Counted from the stretch's first letter, positions 43,985 through 53,657 are shown. The stretch is 64,000 bases of DNA from Rhodospirillaceae bacterium (GCA_947467145.1 CANIGJ010000010.1:49401-113400); one strand, 5' to 3'. The notes: generated from the letters alone by a model not told the origin. Made by a program: numbers and translations.

Positions 43985-45649
43985 ATGGACGATACATCTC
44001 GCGTGGGCAGTGCCAAGGGTTACGCCGATCTGCAGGATCATGTGGCCGCGCTTGAGGCGGCTGGGCTTGTGCACCGCATTACTGAGCCGGTGAACAAGGA
44101 TACCGAGATGCATGCGCTGGTGCGCTGGCAATATCGCGGCGGCATCCCGGAACACAATCGCAAGGCGTTCCTGTTCACCAACGTGACCGATTCCAAGGGC
44201 CGCAAGTACGACATGCCGGTGATCGTCGGCGCACTCGCCGGCAGTCGCGAGATCTATCGCATGGGCCTCAACGTTCCCAAGGATCAGATCGGCGCGATCT
44301 GGCAGAAGGCGTTGGAAAATCCCGTGCCGCCGGTGGTGGTCGACAAAGCTGTCTGCCAAGAGGTCGTGATCGAGGGCACGGACCTGATCGGCGTGGGCAA
44401 GGGGCTTGATGCCTTGCCGGTGCCGATCTCGACGCCTGGTTTCGATTCCGCGCCCTACATCACGGCGGGCAATTTCGTCACCAGGGATCCCGATAACGGC
44501 ATCCAGAATATGGGAACGTATCGCGGCGGGCTGAAGGCGTCGAACCGCATGGTGGTGCGCATGGCGACGCGTAACGGCGGCGCCGGCGGCTATCCGCATT
44601 GGGAAAAATACAAAGCCTTGGGGCAGAAGATGCCGTGCGCCGTCGTGCTCGGCTGCCCGCCCAGCGTCGCCTATACCGGCCCGCAGAAAGTGACTCGCGA
44701 TGTCGATGAACTCGCCGTCGCGGGCGGTCTCGCCGGCGCGCCCATCCGCATCGTCAAATGCCGCACCGTGGACCTGATGGTGCCGGCCGATTCCGAAATC
44801 ATCATCGAAGGCCTGATCGATACGACGCAGCTGGAACCCGAAGCACCCTTTGGCGAAAGTCACGGCCATATCTCGCTCGAGGATTTCAACATGATCTTCG
44901 AGGTCACTTGCATCACGCATCGCAAGAAACCGATGTTCGCCTCGATCATCAGTCAGGTGACGCCCTCGGAATCCTCATCGATCAAGCGCGATGCCTATGA
45001 GCAGATGTTTCTGGCGCATGTCGTCAAGACGCTGGGTATCCGTTCGTGCAAACGCGTCGTCATGCACGAGCCGCTGACCAATCTGCGTCGCGTGATCTTT
45101 CTCGTCATGCAGCAGGGCACGCCGCGCACCGAGGTCTGGCGCGCGTTGCAGGGCACGGCGATGCTGCGTGCCGATTGCGGCAAATACGTCATCGCGGTGA
45201 ACGAGGATATCGATCCCGACAATACCGACGCGGTGTTCTGGTCGATGGCCTATCGGTCGAACCCGTCGCAAGACGTGCAGATCTTGAAATACCGCGACGG
45301 CGGGCATGGGCCGAAGGGCGGGGCGCATAGCTTCGACGGCACCATGCTGATCGACGCGACCCTGAAGGGCAAAAGTGCGCCACTGGCTTTGCCGAAGAAG
45401 GAATATATGGAACACGCCAAGGAGATGTGGGAACGGCTCCAGTTGCCGCCGCTCACGCCCGAGGCGCCGTGGCATGGTTACTCGCTCGGCGATTGGAACG
45501 AGGAATGGGACGACATGGCCAAGGTCGCTACGCGCGGCGACTATATGGAAAACGGCAAGCGGTCGGAAGGCCTGCGCCGCAGCGGCCTCAAGCCCAACAC
45601 GCCGTTCCGCCGCGATGGCTCGACGCCGGAGCCCTCCAACAACGATTGA
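43985..45649 (+). CDS. UbiD-family decarboxylase
   Basis: 554 residues. Conserved QNMGTYRGGL at about 174-183 and EPEAPFGESHGH at 284-295 mark the prenylated-FMN site of the UbiD/phenolic-acid carboxylase family; MFASIISQVTPSESSSIK follows. Starts two bases after the hydroxylase stop, so they are cotranscribed. UbiD enzymes reversibly (de)carboxylate aromatic or unsaturated acids and need UbiX to make the cofactor; no ubiX is in the window. Suggests hydroxylation then decarboxylation of an aromatic acid. Confidence 0.9.
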   Translation: MDDTSRVGSAKGYADLQDHVAALEAAGLVHRITEPVNKDTEMHALVRWQYRGGIPEHNRKAFLFTNVTDSKGRKYDMPVIVGALAGSREIYRMGLNVPKDQIGAIWQKALENPVPPVVVDKAVCQEVVIEGTDLIGVGKGLDALPVPISTPGFDSAPYITAGNFVTRDPDNGIQNMGTYRGGLKASNRMVVRMATRNGGAGGYPHWEKYKALGQKMPCAVVLGCPPSVAYTGPQKVTRDVDELAVAGGLAGAPIRIVKCRTVDLMVPADSEIIIEGLIDTTQLEPEAPFGESHGHISLEDFNMIFEVTCITHRKKPMFASIISQVTPSESSSIKRDAYEQMFLAHVVKTLGIRSCKRVVMHEPLTNLRRVIFLVMQQGTPRTEVWRALQGTAMLRADCGKYVIAVNEDIDPDNTDAVFWSMAYRSNPSQDVQILKYRDGGHGPKGGAHSFDGTMLIDATLKGKSAPLALPKKEYMEHAKEMWERLQLPPLTPEAPWHGYSLGDWNEEWDDMAKVATRGDYMENGKRSEGLRRSGLKPNTPFRRDGSTPEPSNND

Positions 45650-45734
45650 CGTGATCGTGTAGGTCGGCCCCGAATCCTATTGCGGGCCGGCTGTGTTCGG
45701 CCGCAAAATCCTCGGGGCAGCGGGGAGCCTGATC

Positions 45735-46874
45735 ATGATATTTAAGCGCGGCGTGCTGGGCGTGGTCGCCTTGGCATTTTTTGTGGCATCGAATGTGTTC
45801 GCGCAGGCGGAGCTGAAACCCGGCCAGGCCGAAGGATTGATCCGCGAATACATCGTCGTGCCGTTCGCGCGGCCGGACAATCCGCCCTATAAGCTCGATG
45901 CGATGGTCACACGTCCGGCCGCACCCGGGCGCTATCCGTTGATGGTCATTAGTCACGGCACGCCGCGCGACGCTGCTCAGCGCGCTGAGAGCCGCCCGAC
46001 CAGCTATTCATCGATCGCTGTGGAATTCGCGCGACGCGGCTGGGCGACCGTCGCGGTGATGCGGCGCGGTTACGGCCGCTCCGAAGGCGAATATGTCGAA
46101 GGCAATTCGTGCGACAATCCGAATTACGAACGTGCGGGATTGATCTCGGCCCAGGAGCTGAGTGCGACGGTCATGACTATGAAAGACAAGGATTACGTCG
46201 ATCCGGCGCGGCACATATTCGTCGGTGTTTCGGCGGGTGGCTTTGCGTCCATCGCGGCGGCATCCCAACCGTTGGACGGGCTGATGGGTGTCGTCAGTTT
46301 CGCCGGCGGGCGCGGGTCGAGCGCGCCGGATTCGGTCTGCCGGGGCGATCGGCTGGTGAGTGCGATGGGCACGTTCGGCAAGACCGCGCGCGTGCCGACC
46401 CTATGGATCTATGCCGAAAACGATCATTTTTTCAGCCCGAAGGTCGCGCAAGGGATGTTTGCCGCGTTCAAGGCGAGCGGCGGCGTTGGGGAATTCGTCG
46501 CACCCGCGCCGTTCGGCGAAGACGGGCACACATTGTTCGCTGCGAATGGCGGGATGAAGATCTGGATGCCGACGGTCAGCGACTTCTTCACCAAGTATGG
46601 CTTTCCCATCGCGCGTGACCCCGCCAATGATCCCGTCGTCAAACTGCCGCTCCCCGCGATGGGGTCGGACAATGCAAAGAAGGATTTTCCGAATTACCTC
46701 GCGTCCAACGGTTTCGAGAAAGCGTTTGCTGTCGCGACGAATGGCAAGGGAGGTTTTTCTTGGCGGTCTGGATTCCGCACACCTGAAGAGGCTGCGGCAG
46801 GAGCGCTCAAGGCATGTGCAACGGCAAATGGTTCTTGCAAGGTTTATGCGGTGAACAACCAACTGGTCGACTAA
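45735..46874 (+). CDS. Exported alpha/beta hydrolase
   Basis: 379 residues. Signal peptide MIFKRGVLGVVALAFFV to VFAQAE. VISHGTPRD is the oxyanion region, GVSAGG the nucleophile elbow, LWIYAENDHFF the acid loop, and EDGHTLFAANG the His. The C-terminal 60 residues (SNGFEKAFAVATNGKGG... ACATANGSCKVYAVN) form a second small domain. GGGGAG seven bases before ATG 45735. Periplasmic esterase or peptidase; substrate unknown. Confidence 0.82.
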   Translation: MIFKRGVLGVVALAFFVASNVFAQAELKPGQAEGLIREYIVVPFARPDNPPYKLDAMVTRPAAPGRYPLMVISHGTPRDAAQRAESRPTSYSSIAVEFARRGWATVAVMRRGYGRSEGEYVEGNSCDNPNYERAGLISAQELSATVMTMKDKDYVDPARHIFVGVSAGGFASIAAASQPLDGLMGVVSFAGGRGSSAPDSVCRGDRLVSAMGTFGKTARVPTLWIYAENDHFFSPKVAQGMFAAFKASGGVGEFVAPAPFGEDGHTLFAANGGMKIWMPTVSDFFTKYGFPIARDPANDPVVKLPLPAMGSDNAKKDFPNYLASNGFEKAFAVATNGKGGFSWRSGFRTPEEAAAGALKACATANGSCKVYAVNNQLVD

Positions 46875-46885
46875 ACAAACAAAAA

Positions 46886-46916
46886 GGGCGGCGCTTGCGA
46901 GCGCCGCCCGGTGTTT
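46886..46916. terminator. Terminator shared by convergent genes
   Basis: GGGCGGCGCT-tgcg-AGCGCCGCCC, a perfect 10-bp stem, followed by GGTGTTTTTT on the plus strand and preceded by AAAAA, which gives a T-run on the minus strand. It lies between the stops at 46874 and 46934, so it can end both transcripts. Confidence 0.9.
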
Positions 46917-46933
46917 TTTGAAAGGCTGCAGCC

Positions 46934-47956
46934 TTATTCGGCGGCGGCCTTTTTCACGACCGGATCCTTCAGGTTCAGGATGCGGCGTGCATTGTGATAC
47001 ATGATCTTTTCCGTGTCGGCTTGCGACAGGCCGATCTCGCCGAAATATTTCAGCGCCATTTTCGGATCCCAGCACGGATAGTCGGTGCCGTACATCACGT
47101 GATCGACGCCGTAATATTCGATGGCGAACTTCATGCCCGCGGTGTGCGGCGACACTGTATCGGTGAACATGCGCTTCATATAGACGCTGGGGTCTTGCGG
47201 CAGCTTCGCCTTCTTGCCGTTCTTGTCCATGCGGCCGGACTGGTACGGCAACGCGCCGCCGGTGTGCGACATCACGACTTTCAAGTCCGGATGGCGCTCC
47301 ATGATGCCGGAGAAGACGAGGCGCATGGCGGCGACGCTGACTTCGACGACGCGACCGAGGCTGAGGAAGAGTGCGCCGTCATAACCGCCCAGCGCATGGA
47401 CGAACGTTGCATCGGTCGGGTGCAGGAACATCGGCAGGCCAAGCTGCTCGACGCGGTCGTAGAACGGCTCCAGCCGCTCGGCGTCGATGCGCGGATCCTT
47501 GCCGATGCTGCCCGGCAGATTGACGCCCATCAGGCCGAGATCGTTGACCGCATGATCGAGCACTTCGAGCGCGATCCTGGTGTCCTGCATCGGGATGGCG
47601 GCGCTGGCCCACACACGGCCCGGATGTTTGCGCTGCGCGCCGGCCATTTCCTCGTTCCACATCATGGCGAGGTCGCGGCCTTCTTCGGGCGGCAGTTCGG
47701 AGAACGCGACCGAGAACGGGCCGATCGAGCAGACGACATCGATGTCGTGGCCGAGGCTGTCCATATGCTCAAGCTGCTTGTCGAGATCGAACCATTCGTC
47801 CCAGGTGCCGAGGATGTAATCGCCGGGATTTTCCTCGCGCAGATAGCGGTAGCCGCCCTTGCCGTCGCGTTCGACGCGCGGGTAGCCCTTGCGCTTGATC
47901 AGCGCTTCGAAAACCGATGTCGGCCACCAGTGGAAATGGGAATCGATAATATGCAT
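46934..47956 (-). CDS. ACMSD-like amidohydrolase (Amidohydro_2)
   Basis: 340 residues. Metal motif IIDSHFHWWP (HxH), MFLHPTDATF with the next metal His, VVMSHTGGALPY and YGTDYPCWDPK with the metal-site Asp. Related to the enzymes at 1038 and 29771 but with an N-terminal insertion (KGGYRYLREENPGDY). GGAGAGG precedes ATG 47956. Probably a zinc-dependent nonoxidative decarboxylase or hydrolase of a ring-derived acid. Confidence 0.87.
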   Translation of the reverse strand: MHIIDSHFHWWPTSVFEALIKRKGYPRVERDGKGGYRYLREENPGDYILGTWDEWFDLDKQLEHMDSLGHDIDVVCSIGPFSVAFSELPPEEGRDLAMMWNEEMAGAQRKHPGRVWASAAIPMQDTRIALEVLDHAVNDLGLMGVNLPGSIGKDPRIDAERLEPFYDRVEQLGLPMFLHPTDATFVHALGGYDGALFLSLGRVVEVSVAAMRLVFSGIMERHPDLKVVMSHTGGALPYQSGRMDKNGKKAKLPQDPSVYMKRMFTDTVSPHTAGMKFAIEYYGVDHVMYGTDYPCWDPKMALKYFGEIGLSQADTEKIMYHNARRILNLKDPVVKKAAAE

Positions 47957-48061
47957 TCGGCCTCTCCTGCGGATCGGGCCCTAAATTGAGCTCGGCAGCT
48001 TATTAATAATTTTATTTACGATCCGGGTTCGGGTCAACGTTGCGCCATCGTCAGACTGGCG

Positions 48062-49087
48062 TCACCCCTTGGCGGCAAGCGCATGAATATTAAGGGAATC
48101 TGTTACAAAATTGGGGGTGCGGGCCCGCGACAGGCCGCATTCGCTGGCGATCCCGAACTTTTCGATGGCTGTGCGGGCGGCTTCGATACGTTTGCGCGTG
48201 CCTTCGATACCGTCCTTGGCATGCACAAGACCCAGGAAAACTTCGGTTTTCGGGTCCAATTTCAATGACTTAAGCGGGGCGAAATAGGCCGCGTCGGTCC
48301 GCTCCACGGGTACCGGCATGTGGAAATAGGCGATCGGCCGGCCGGCCGCGTCTTCGATCAGATGCATCATATCGCGCAGTTTCGCGGCATCTTCGGGCTC
48401 CAGCGAATGTTTGCCGTCGAGATCGCCGTAACACAGGTGATAGCCGAGCTCGACATCACCCGGAACGGCTTGGGCAAGGCGTTGGAAACGCTCGGTAAAA
48501 TAGGCCTCCATACCCGGGAAGGCGCGGACGAAGGAGCGGCCGTCGAAGGCCAGCATTTCGAGACAGATGTCCCATTGGATGCAGAGATCCTGGTGTGGGA
48601 TGGCGTCGCAGATGGCTTTGACCTCGCGGACCATGGCGTCCTCATAGGCCGCATCGAGGGCGGCGGTATCCTGCGGTCTGACCAGCGAGCGTAGGACCGC
48701 GAAGGGCGTCGGCAGGCAGACTTGGAAGCGCACATGCTGGGGCAGGGCGCCGCTTTGCTTGGCGGCCAGGAAATCCTGGTAGGACGTGCGGGCTTCGCGC
48801 GCATAGCCCAATTCGCCGAAATGGATGTCTTCGGGCCGAGTGCCCTCGATAATGCGCAGCGGCAGGCATCCGGTCACCGCCGGTTTGGCGTCCCAATCGG
48901 GATGCAGGAACGACAGGCCGCGCAGCAGCGGAAACTGCCAGTTGATCCACATGCGCCGCCCGCCCGGCTCGCCGTCGGGTACCCGCAGCAGATGTTCGCC
49001 CAGCAGCTTGCCGGCGGTCGCAAAAACGTCCTGCGTCGAATCCAAGCCGACGCTGCCCACCAGATGGACATGCAGTCCCGTCATCAT
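48062..49087 (-). CDS. MetE/UROD-superfamily protein
   Basis: 341 residues, TIM-barrel of the uroporphyrinogen decarboxylase/cobalamin-independent methionine synthase type. GLHVHLVGS at 4-12, GYHLCYGD with the His-x-Cys zinc ligands, and IASECGLSR with the second Cys agree with the MetE C-terminal zinc site. It is half the length of MetE and lacks its N-terminal domain. Such half-size proteins demethylate or transfer C1 groups from small substrates, which fits demethylation of methoxy compounds; this is inference. Start ATG 49087 or 49084, GGGAGG upstream. Confidence 0.8.
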   Translation of the reverse strand: MMTGLHVHLVGSVGLDSTQDVFATAGKLLGEHLLRVPDGEPGGRRMWINWQFPLLRGLSFLHPDWDAKPAVTGCLPLRIIEGTRPEDIHFGELGYAREARTSYQDFLAAKQSGALPQHVRFQVCLPTPFAVLRSLVRPQDTAALDAAYEDAMVREVKAICDAIPHQDLCIQWDICLEMLAFDGRSFVRAFPGMEAYFTERFQRLAQAVPGDVELGYHLCYGDLDGKHSLEPEDAAKLRDMMHLIEDAAGRPIAYFHMPVPVERTDAAYFAPLKSLKLDPKTEVFLGLVHAKDGIEGTRKRIEAARTAIEKFGIASECGLSRARTPNFVTDSLNIHALAAKG

Positions 49088-49140
49088 TCGCCTCCCTGTT
49101 TTTTCGATTTTTGACGCGTTTCAACGGCAGGGCAACGTCT

Positions 49141-49174
49141 GATTCATTAAAAGTATAGTCATATAATGTTTTGG
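49141..49174. promoter_or_regulatory. AT-rich control element upstream of the hydantoinase-type operon
   Basis: GATTCATTAAAAGTATAGTC runs into ATATAATGTTTT. It contains TATAAT and an imperfect palindrome AAAA...TATA-N4-TATA...TTTT. GATTCATTAA recurs at 19749-19758, and TCATATAATG recurs at 18943-18952, both in other catabolic gene leaders. It may be promoter plus operator for the HutC-type regulators at 58425-59983. Confidence 0.35.
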
Positions 49175-49345
49175 TTGACGCCCGTCGTTTGGTCACGCTA
49201 GCTTTGGCGCAACGGGAGGAAAGCGATCCGGACCCGCGGCATAAGAAAAACAGCCGCACCACGCTTCGGATCAACTGCCGCATTGTTTTGATCGCGCGAT
49301 GGCCGCCGCCTTGGCGCATGCGTCGCATCGTATTTGTGAGGGGTC

Positions 49346-51448
49346 ATGAATTATTACATCGGCACAGATATCGGCGGGACGTTTACCGATCTCGTCATGC
49401 TGTCGGATGCGGGCGAGGTGACAATCGTCAAATCGCCGACAACACCCAGCAATCGCACCAAGGGCGTGCTCGACGCGCTGGAGCTGGCCGCTAGCGATCT
49501 CGGCATCGACGCCAAGGCGCTGGTCAAAGACCTCGCCTATTTCGCGCACGGTACGACGGCGGCGACCAACGCGTTTATCGAACGCAAGGGTGTCAAAACC
49601 GGCCTGCTGACCACGAAGGGCTTCAGTGACGTGCTGCGCCTGCAGCGCTGCATGGCGAGTTGGGCTGGCCTGTTGGATCACGAGATCGCGCATTATTCCG
49701 CGCGCTCCTTTCCGGAACCCATTATCGAACGCAAACTGATCGCGGAAATCGACGAGCGCGTCGATTATCTCGGCAAGGTCATCGTTCCGTTGGACGAGGC
49801 GGCCGCGCGCGCCAGCATCCGTAACCTCGTGGCCGAAGGGGTCGAGGCCATCGCGGTCATGCTGCTGTGGTCGTTTCGCAACCCGGCGCACGAACAGCGC
49901 TTGCAGGAACTGGTCAAGGAAGAAGCGCCGAACGTTTTCGTCACAATCTCATCGACGCTCATCCCGATCCTCGGCGAATACGAACGCGTCTCGACGACGG
50001 CGATCAATTCTTATCTTGGCCCGGTCATCAACCGCTACATCAGCGGCCTTGAGGAATCGGTGCGTAGCCTGGGTTATGAAGGCCCGGTCTCGATCATGGA
50101 ATCGGGCGGCGGCGTGTTGCCGGCGTCCGAAGCGGCTTTTCAGGCGGCGAACCTGTTGACCTCCGGCCCGGCCGGCGGCGTGCTGGCCTCGCAGAAGCTC
50201 GGCGAACTGCTCGGCTACAAGAATATCATCACTGCCGATATGGGTGGCACCAGCTTCGACGTCGGCCTGATCGTCAATGGCCAGCCGATGTTGCAGACGG
50301 TGCGCGAAGTCGGCCGTTTCCACGTGGCGTTGCCGTCGATCAAGGTGACGGCCATCGGTGCGGGTGGCGGATCGATCGCGCGCGTGAAAGGCGGCCATCT
50401 CGCCGTCGGTCCGGAAAGCGCCGGGTCCGAACCGGGTCCGGTCTGCTTCGGTCGTGGCGGTACGGAACCGACGATCACCGATGCCGATCTCGTGCTCGGC
50501 ATCATCGATGCCCAGTATTTCCTGGGTGGCCGCATGAAGATCGATGTCGAATTGGCCCGCAAGGCCATCGAAGAAAAGATCGCCAAGCCGCTCGGCATGA
50601 GCGTGCTGGAGGCCGCCGCCGGCATCCGCGAGGTTGCCAACAACCAGATGGCCGACTTACTGCGTCGCGTCACCACCTGGTCGGGTCACGATCCGCGCAA
50701 TTTTGCACTCTGCGCCTATGGCGGCGCGGGCCCGACGCATGGCCATCAATACGCGTCCATCGCGGGCGTGAAGACGGTGATCGTGCCGACCACCGCATCC
50801 GGCCATTCGGCGTTCGGCACGGTGACCGCCGATCGGCATCGGTCATTCTCGCTGGCGTTTGGTGAACGCACCCCGGCGCATGCCAAACGTGCGTCCGATC
50901 ACGTCAACGTCAAGGCGCTCAACGACGCGTTTGAGTCCTTGGATGCGAAGTGCCGCGACGCGTTGGGCAAAGAAACCAAGATCGAGCGTCTGGTCGGCAT
51001 GCTGTTCCGCCAGCAGGTGCACGAAGTTTTCGTCGAAGTCCCCAACAAGGTGTTGGATGCCAACGATATCGATGCGCTGGTCGATCGCTTCCAGGAAAAA
51101 TACGAAGCACTCTACGGTAAGGGTTCGGCGCTGCGCGGATCGGGCGTTGAATTCACCACGCTCCGGACCGAGGCGACCACCCCGGTGGTGAAGCCCAATC
51201 CCGCGCCGTTGCCGCTGCGGACCGACGCGCCGAAACCGGTCGGTTTGCGAAAAGTCTTCTTCTATCGCGAAGGTCTGCTCGATACCGCCGTCTATCGCTC
51301 GGGCGATCTCGGCCCAGGCCACAAGATTGCAGGGCCAGCAATCGTTGAGCGGCCGGACACGACGGTTGTCGTTGGCAGCGGCCAGTCTCTCGAAATCGAG
51401 AAATACGGAAACATGATCATTCATCTTGATGCGAAGGAGGTCCGCTAA
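49346..51448 (+). CDS. Hydantoinase A / acetone carboxylase beta-type subunit
   Basis: 700 residues. IGTDIGGTFTDLVML at 4-18 is the ASKHA phosphate-1 motif of the Hydant_A_N domain; TADMGGTSFDVGLIVNGQ opens the Hydantoinase_A domain, with GAGGGSIARV and GRGGTEPTITDADLVLG; a C-terminal hydant_A_C segment follows. The family hydrolyses cyclic amides (5-oxoprolinase, N-methylhydantoinase) or carboxylates ketones (acetone, acetophenone), using ATP. Its stop overlaps the next start by one base. GAGGGG precedes ATG 49346. First gene of the 49-60 kb unit. Confidence 0.9.
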   Translation: MNYYIGTDIGGTFTDLVMLSDAGEVTIVKSPTTPSNRTKGVLDALELAASDLGIDAKALVKDLAYFAHGTTAATNAFIERKGVKTGLLTTKGFSDVLRLQRCMASWAGLLDHEIAHYSARSFPEPIIERKLIAEIDERVDYLGKVIVPLDEAAARASIRNLVAEGVEAIAVMLLWSFRNPAHEQRLQELVKEEAPNVFVTISSTLIPILGEYERVSTTAINSYLGPVINRYISGLEESVRSLGYEGPVSIMESGGGVLPASEAAFQAANLLTSGPAGGVLASQKLGELLGYKNIITADMGGTSFDVGLIVNGQPMLQTVREVGRFHVALPSIKVTAIGAGGGSIARVKGGHLAVGPESAGSEPGPVCFGRGGTEPTITDADLVLGIIDAQYFLGGRMKIDVELARKAIEEKIAKPLGMSVLEAAAGIREVANNQMADLLRRVTTWSGHDPRNFALCAYGGAGPTHGHQYASIAGVKTVIVPTTASGHSAFGTVTADRHRSFSLAFGERTPAHAKRASDHVNVKALNDAFESLDAKCRDALGKETKIERLVGMLFRQQVHEVFVEVPNKVLDANDIDALVDRFQEKYEALYGKGSALRGSGVEFTTLRTEATTPVVKPNPAPLPLRTDAPKPVGLRKVFFYREGLLDTAVYRSGDLGPGHKIAGPAIVERPDTTVVVGSGQSLEIEKYGNMIIHLDAKEVR

Positions 51449-53640
51449 TGGACGACATTCGCCCGAAAGATTCCCTCGTCTATGACTTCAAGCGCACCGC
51501 GGTTGATCCCGTCACGTTCGAGGTCGTGCATCACCGCCTGATCTCGATCAGCGAGGAGCAGGCGGCCACGTTGTCCGCGATCTCCGGTTCGCCGCTGGTC
51601 AACGATGCGACCGACTTCAACACCGGTATCTTCGGTGCCGACGGCGCGATTATCACGCTCGGCAAGACGGTGCTGTTCCATGCGGCCTCCGTCGCCGAGA
51701 TGGTGAAGCATATCATCAAGGATTGCGCCGATTCGCCCGGTATTCGCCCGGGCGATATGTTCATGGTCAATCATCCCTATAAAGGCGCGCTGCATCCGCC
51801 GGATTTCGGCCTGGTGGCGCCGGTATTCCACAAGGGTAAACTGATCGCCTGGACGGGCGTGTGCTCGCATCAGATCGATGTTGGCGGCGTGCCGGGCACG
51901 ACGGCGACCGAGGTGCGCATGGAAGGCATTCTGGTGCCGCCGCTGCGTATCGTCGAGAACGAGGAATTTCGCACCGATATGCTGGCCATGATCCTCGGTG
52001 CGTCGCGTGCGCCGGTGAACATGAACCTCGATTTTCGCGGTATGATGGCGGCGAACCGCGTCGCCTTGCAGCGCCTCGGCGATACCATCGATCAATATGG
52101 CGTCGATGTCGTCATGTCAGTCATGCAGGGCACGATCGAACTGTCCGAGAAAACGGTACGCGAGCGTCTGCGCAAACTGCCGGACGGCGTCTATCGCGCG
52201 CAGACCTTCCTCGATCATGACGGTGTGCAGAACAAGCTCTACCGCATCCATGTCGAAATGACGAAAAAGGGCGATGAACTGACGCTCGATTTCTCCAAGT
52301 CGGCCGATCAGGCACCGCGCTTCATGAACTGCACGGAATCGGGCCTGCTCGCCGGCGTGCGCGCCGGCATGTTGCCGATTCTGGCGTTCGACGTGCCGTG
52401 GAATGAAGGCGTGTTCAAGCCGATGAAGATCATCACACGTCCGGGCTCCATCGTGTCGGCGACGTTCCCCGCACCGGTGGGCCAAGGCCCGATCGGCGCC
52501 ATGTGGCTGGTCGAAACCACGGTGACCGAGGTTCTGTCCAAACTGGTCGCGACGTCGCCCGAACTGATCCGCGAGGCGCAGGCCTCGCCCAACGGCGGGC
52601 CGGACCCGATCGGCTTCGAAGGCATCAACCAGTACGGCGAAGTGCTGCGCGGCGGCAATTTCGACATGGTCTATGTCGGTGGCGGCGCCTATTCGCACCG
52701 CGACGGTCTGTCGCCGCAGGGGCATCGCCATATCCCGGCGATCCGTTTGCAGAATGTGGAGCGTGCCGAGAACAACCAGCCGCTGCTTTATCTGTTCCGT
52801 AAATTCCTGACCGACACGGCCGGCCCCGGGCGTAATCGCGGCGGGGTGAGCGTCGGCCACGGCTACATCCTGCATGGCGTCGACAAGATGAACATCCGGT
52901 TCTCGTGCCATTGCTACGAGGCGCCGAGTTCGCTCGGCATGTTCGGCGGCTATCCGGCGGCGTGTAATACCCGCAAGCTGCAAAAAAACGCCAACGTGCT
53001 GTCGCAGATCGAGGCCGGTCATCTGCCGGTCGATATCAAGGGCGACTTGCAGTCCTACCCCGCCAAGATGACTCAGCCCGACTCGTTCGGCGTCAACGAT
53101 GTCTACGAGAATGGACCGAGCGCCGGCGCCGGCTGGGGCGATCCGCTGGAACGTGAGCCGGAGCTTGTCGCCAAAGACGTGTTCTACGAGCTTGTGTCCG
53201 AGGGGGCGGCCCGCGACATCTACGGTGTGATCGTGACCAAGGATCGCAAGTTGGATGTGAAGGCCACTGACAAGCGCCGCGCCGAGATCCGTGCCGAACG
53301 GCTGAAATGGATCGCGGAAAAGACGCTGTCCGGCGCCCCCGACACCAAGGCGCAGGGCGATCTGGTGGCGATCGTCGGCGATCGCGCCTCGATCCAGCGC
53401 GTCGGCGGCAAAGCCTATTTCCGCTGCGAATGCGGATCGTGCTTTGCCCCGGCCGAGGAAAACTGGAAAAGTTACGCGAAAAAGGCGCTGGCGGCCCCGG
53501 CCGATCTGGGTCCGCGCATCGCCTTGCATGCCGAGCTGGAAGCGGTGCGTTACGCCTGCCCGAGCTGCGCGCGGCTGCATTGGGTCGAAATCAAGATGAA
53601 GGGCGAGGCGCCCTTGTTCGATTTCGAGCTTCGGACCTAA
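51448..53640 (+). CDS. Hydantoinase B / acetone carboxylase alpha-type subunit with fused gamma-like zinc tail
   Basis: 730 residues. The first ~610 form Hydantoinase_B: VDPVTFEVVHHRLISISEEQ, FMVNHPYKGALHPPD, NMNLDFRG, LFRKFLTDTAGPGRNRGG. The extra tail from about 632 carries C660, C662, C665, then NWKSYAKKAL, then C704/C707 (YACPSC), ending in PLFDFEL. This tail resembles the small gamma subunit of acetone carboxylase, normally a separate protein. GGAGG is six bases before ATG 51448. Paired with the A subunit, this favours an ATP-dependent carboxylase of ketone-like substrates over a simple hydantoinase; not proven. Confidence 0.88.
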   Translation: MDDIRPKDSLVYDFKRTAVDPVTFEVVHHRLISISEEQAATLSAISGSPLVNDATDFNTGIFGADGAIITLGKTVLFHAASVAEMVKHIIKDCADSPGIRPGDMFMVNHPYKGALHPPDFGLVAPVFHKGKLIAWTGVCSHQIDVGGVPGTTATEVRMEGILVPPLRIVENEEFRTDMLAMILGASRAPVNMNLDFRGMMAANRVALQRLGDTIDQYGVDVVMSVMQGTIELSEKTVRERLRKLPDGVYRAQTFLDHDGVQNKLYRIHVEMTKKGDELTLDFSKSADQAPRFMNCTESGLLAGVRAGMLPILAFDVPWNEGVFKPMKIITRPGSIVSATFPAPVGQGPIGAMWLVETTVTEVLSKLVATSPELIREAQASPNGGPDPIGFEGINQYGEVLRGGNFDMVYVGGGAYSHRDGLSPQGHRHIPAIRLQNVERAENNQPLLYLFRKFLTDTAGPGRNRGGVSVGHGYILHGVDKMNIRFSCHCYEAPSSLGMFGGYPAACNTRKLQKNANVLSQIEAGHLPVDIKGDLQSYPAKMTQPDSFGVNDVYENGPSAGAGWGDPLEREPELVAKDVFYELVSEGAARDIYGVIVTKDRKLDVKATDKRRAEIRAERLKWIAEKTLSGAPDTKAQGDLVAIVGDRASIQRVGGKAYFRCECGSCFAPAEENWKSYAKKALAAPADLGPRIALHAELEAVRYACPSCARLHWVEIKMKGEAPLFDFELRT

Positions 53641-53657
53641 CGGGAGAGGACGAGAAC

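Noticed and set aside
52117..53580. A 487-codon minus-strand frame opposite the hydantoinase B-type gene
   Set aside because: Antisense shadow of a well-supported gene with no ribosome site or family motif.
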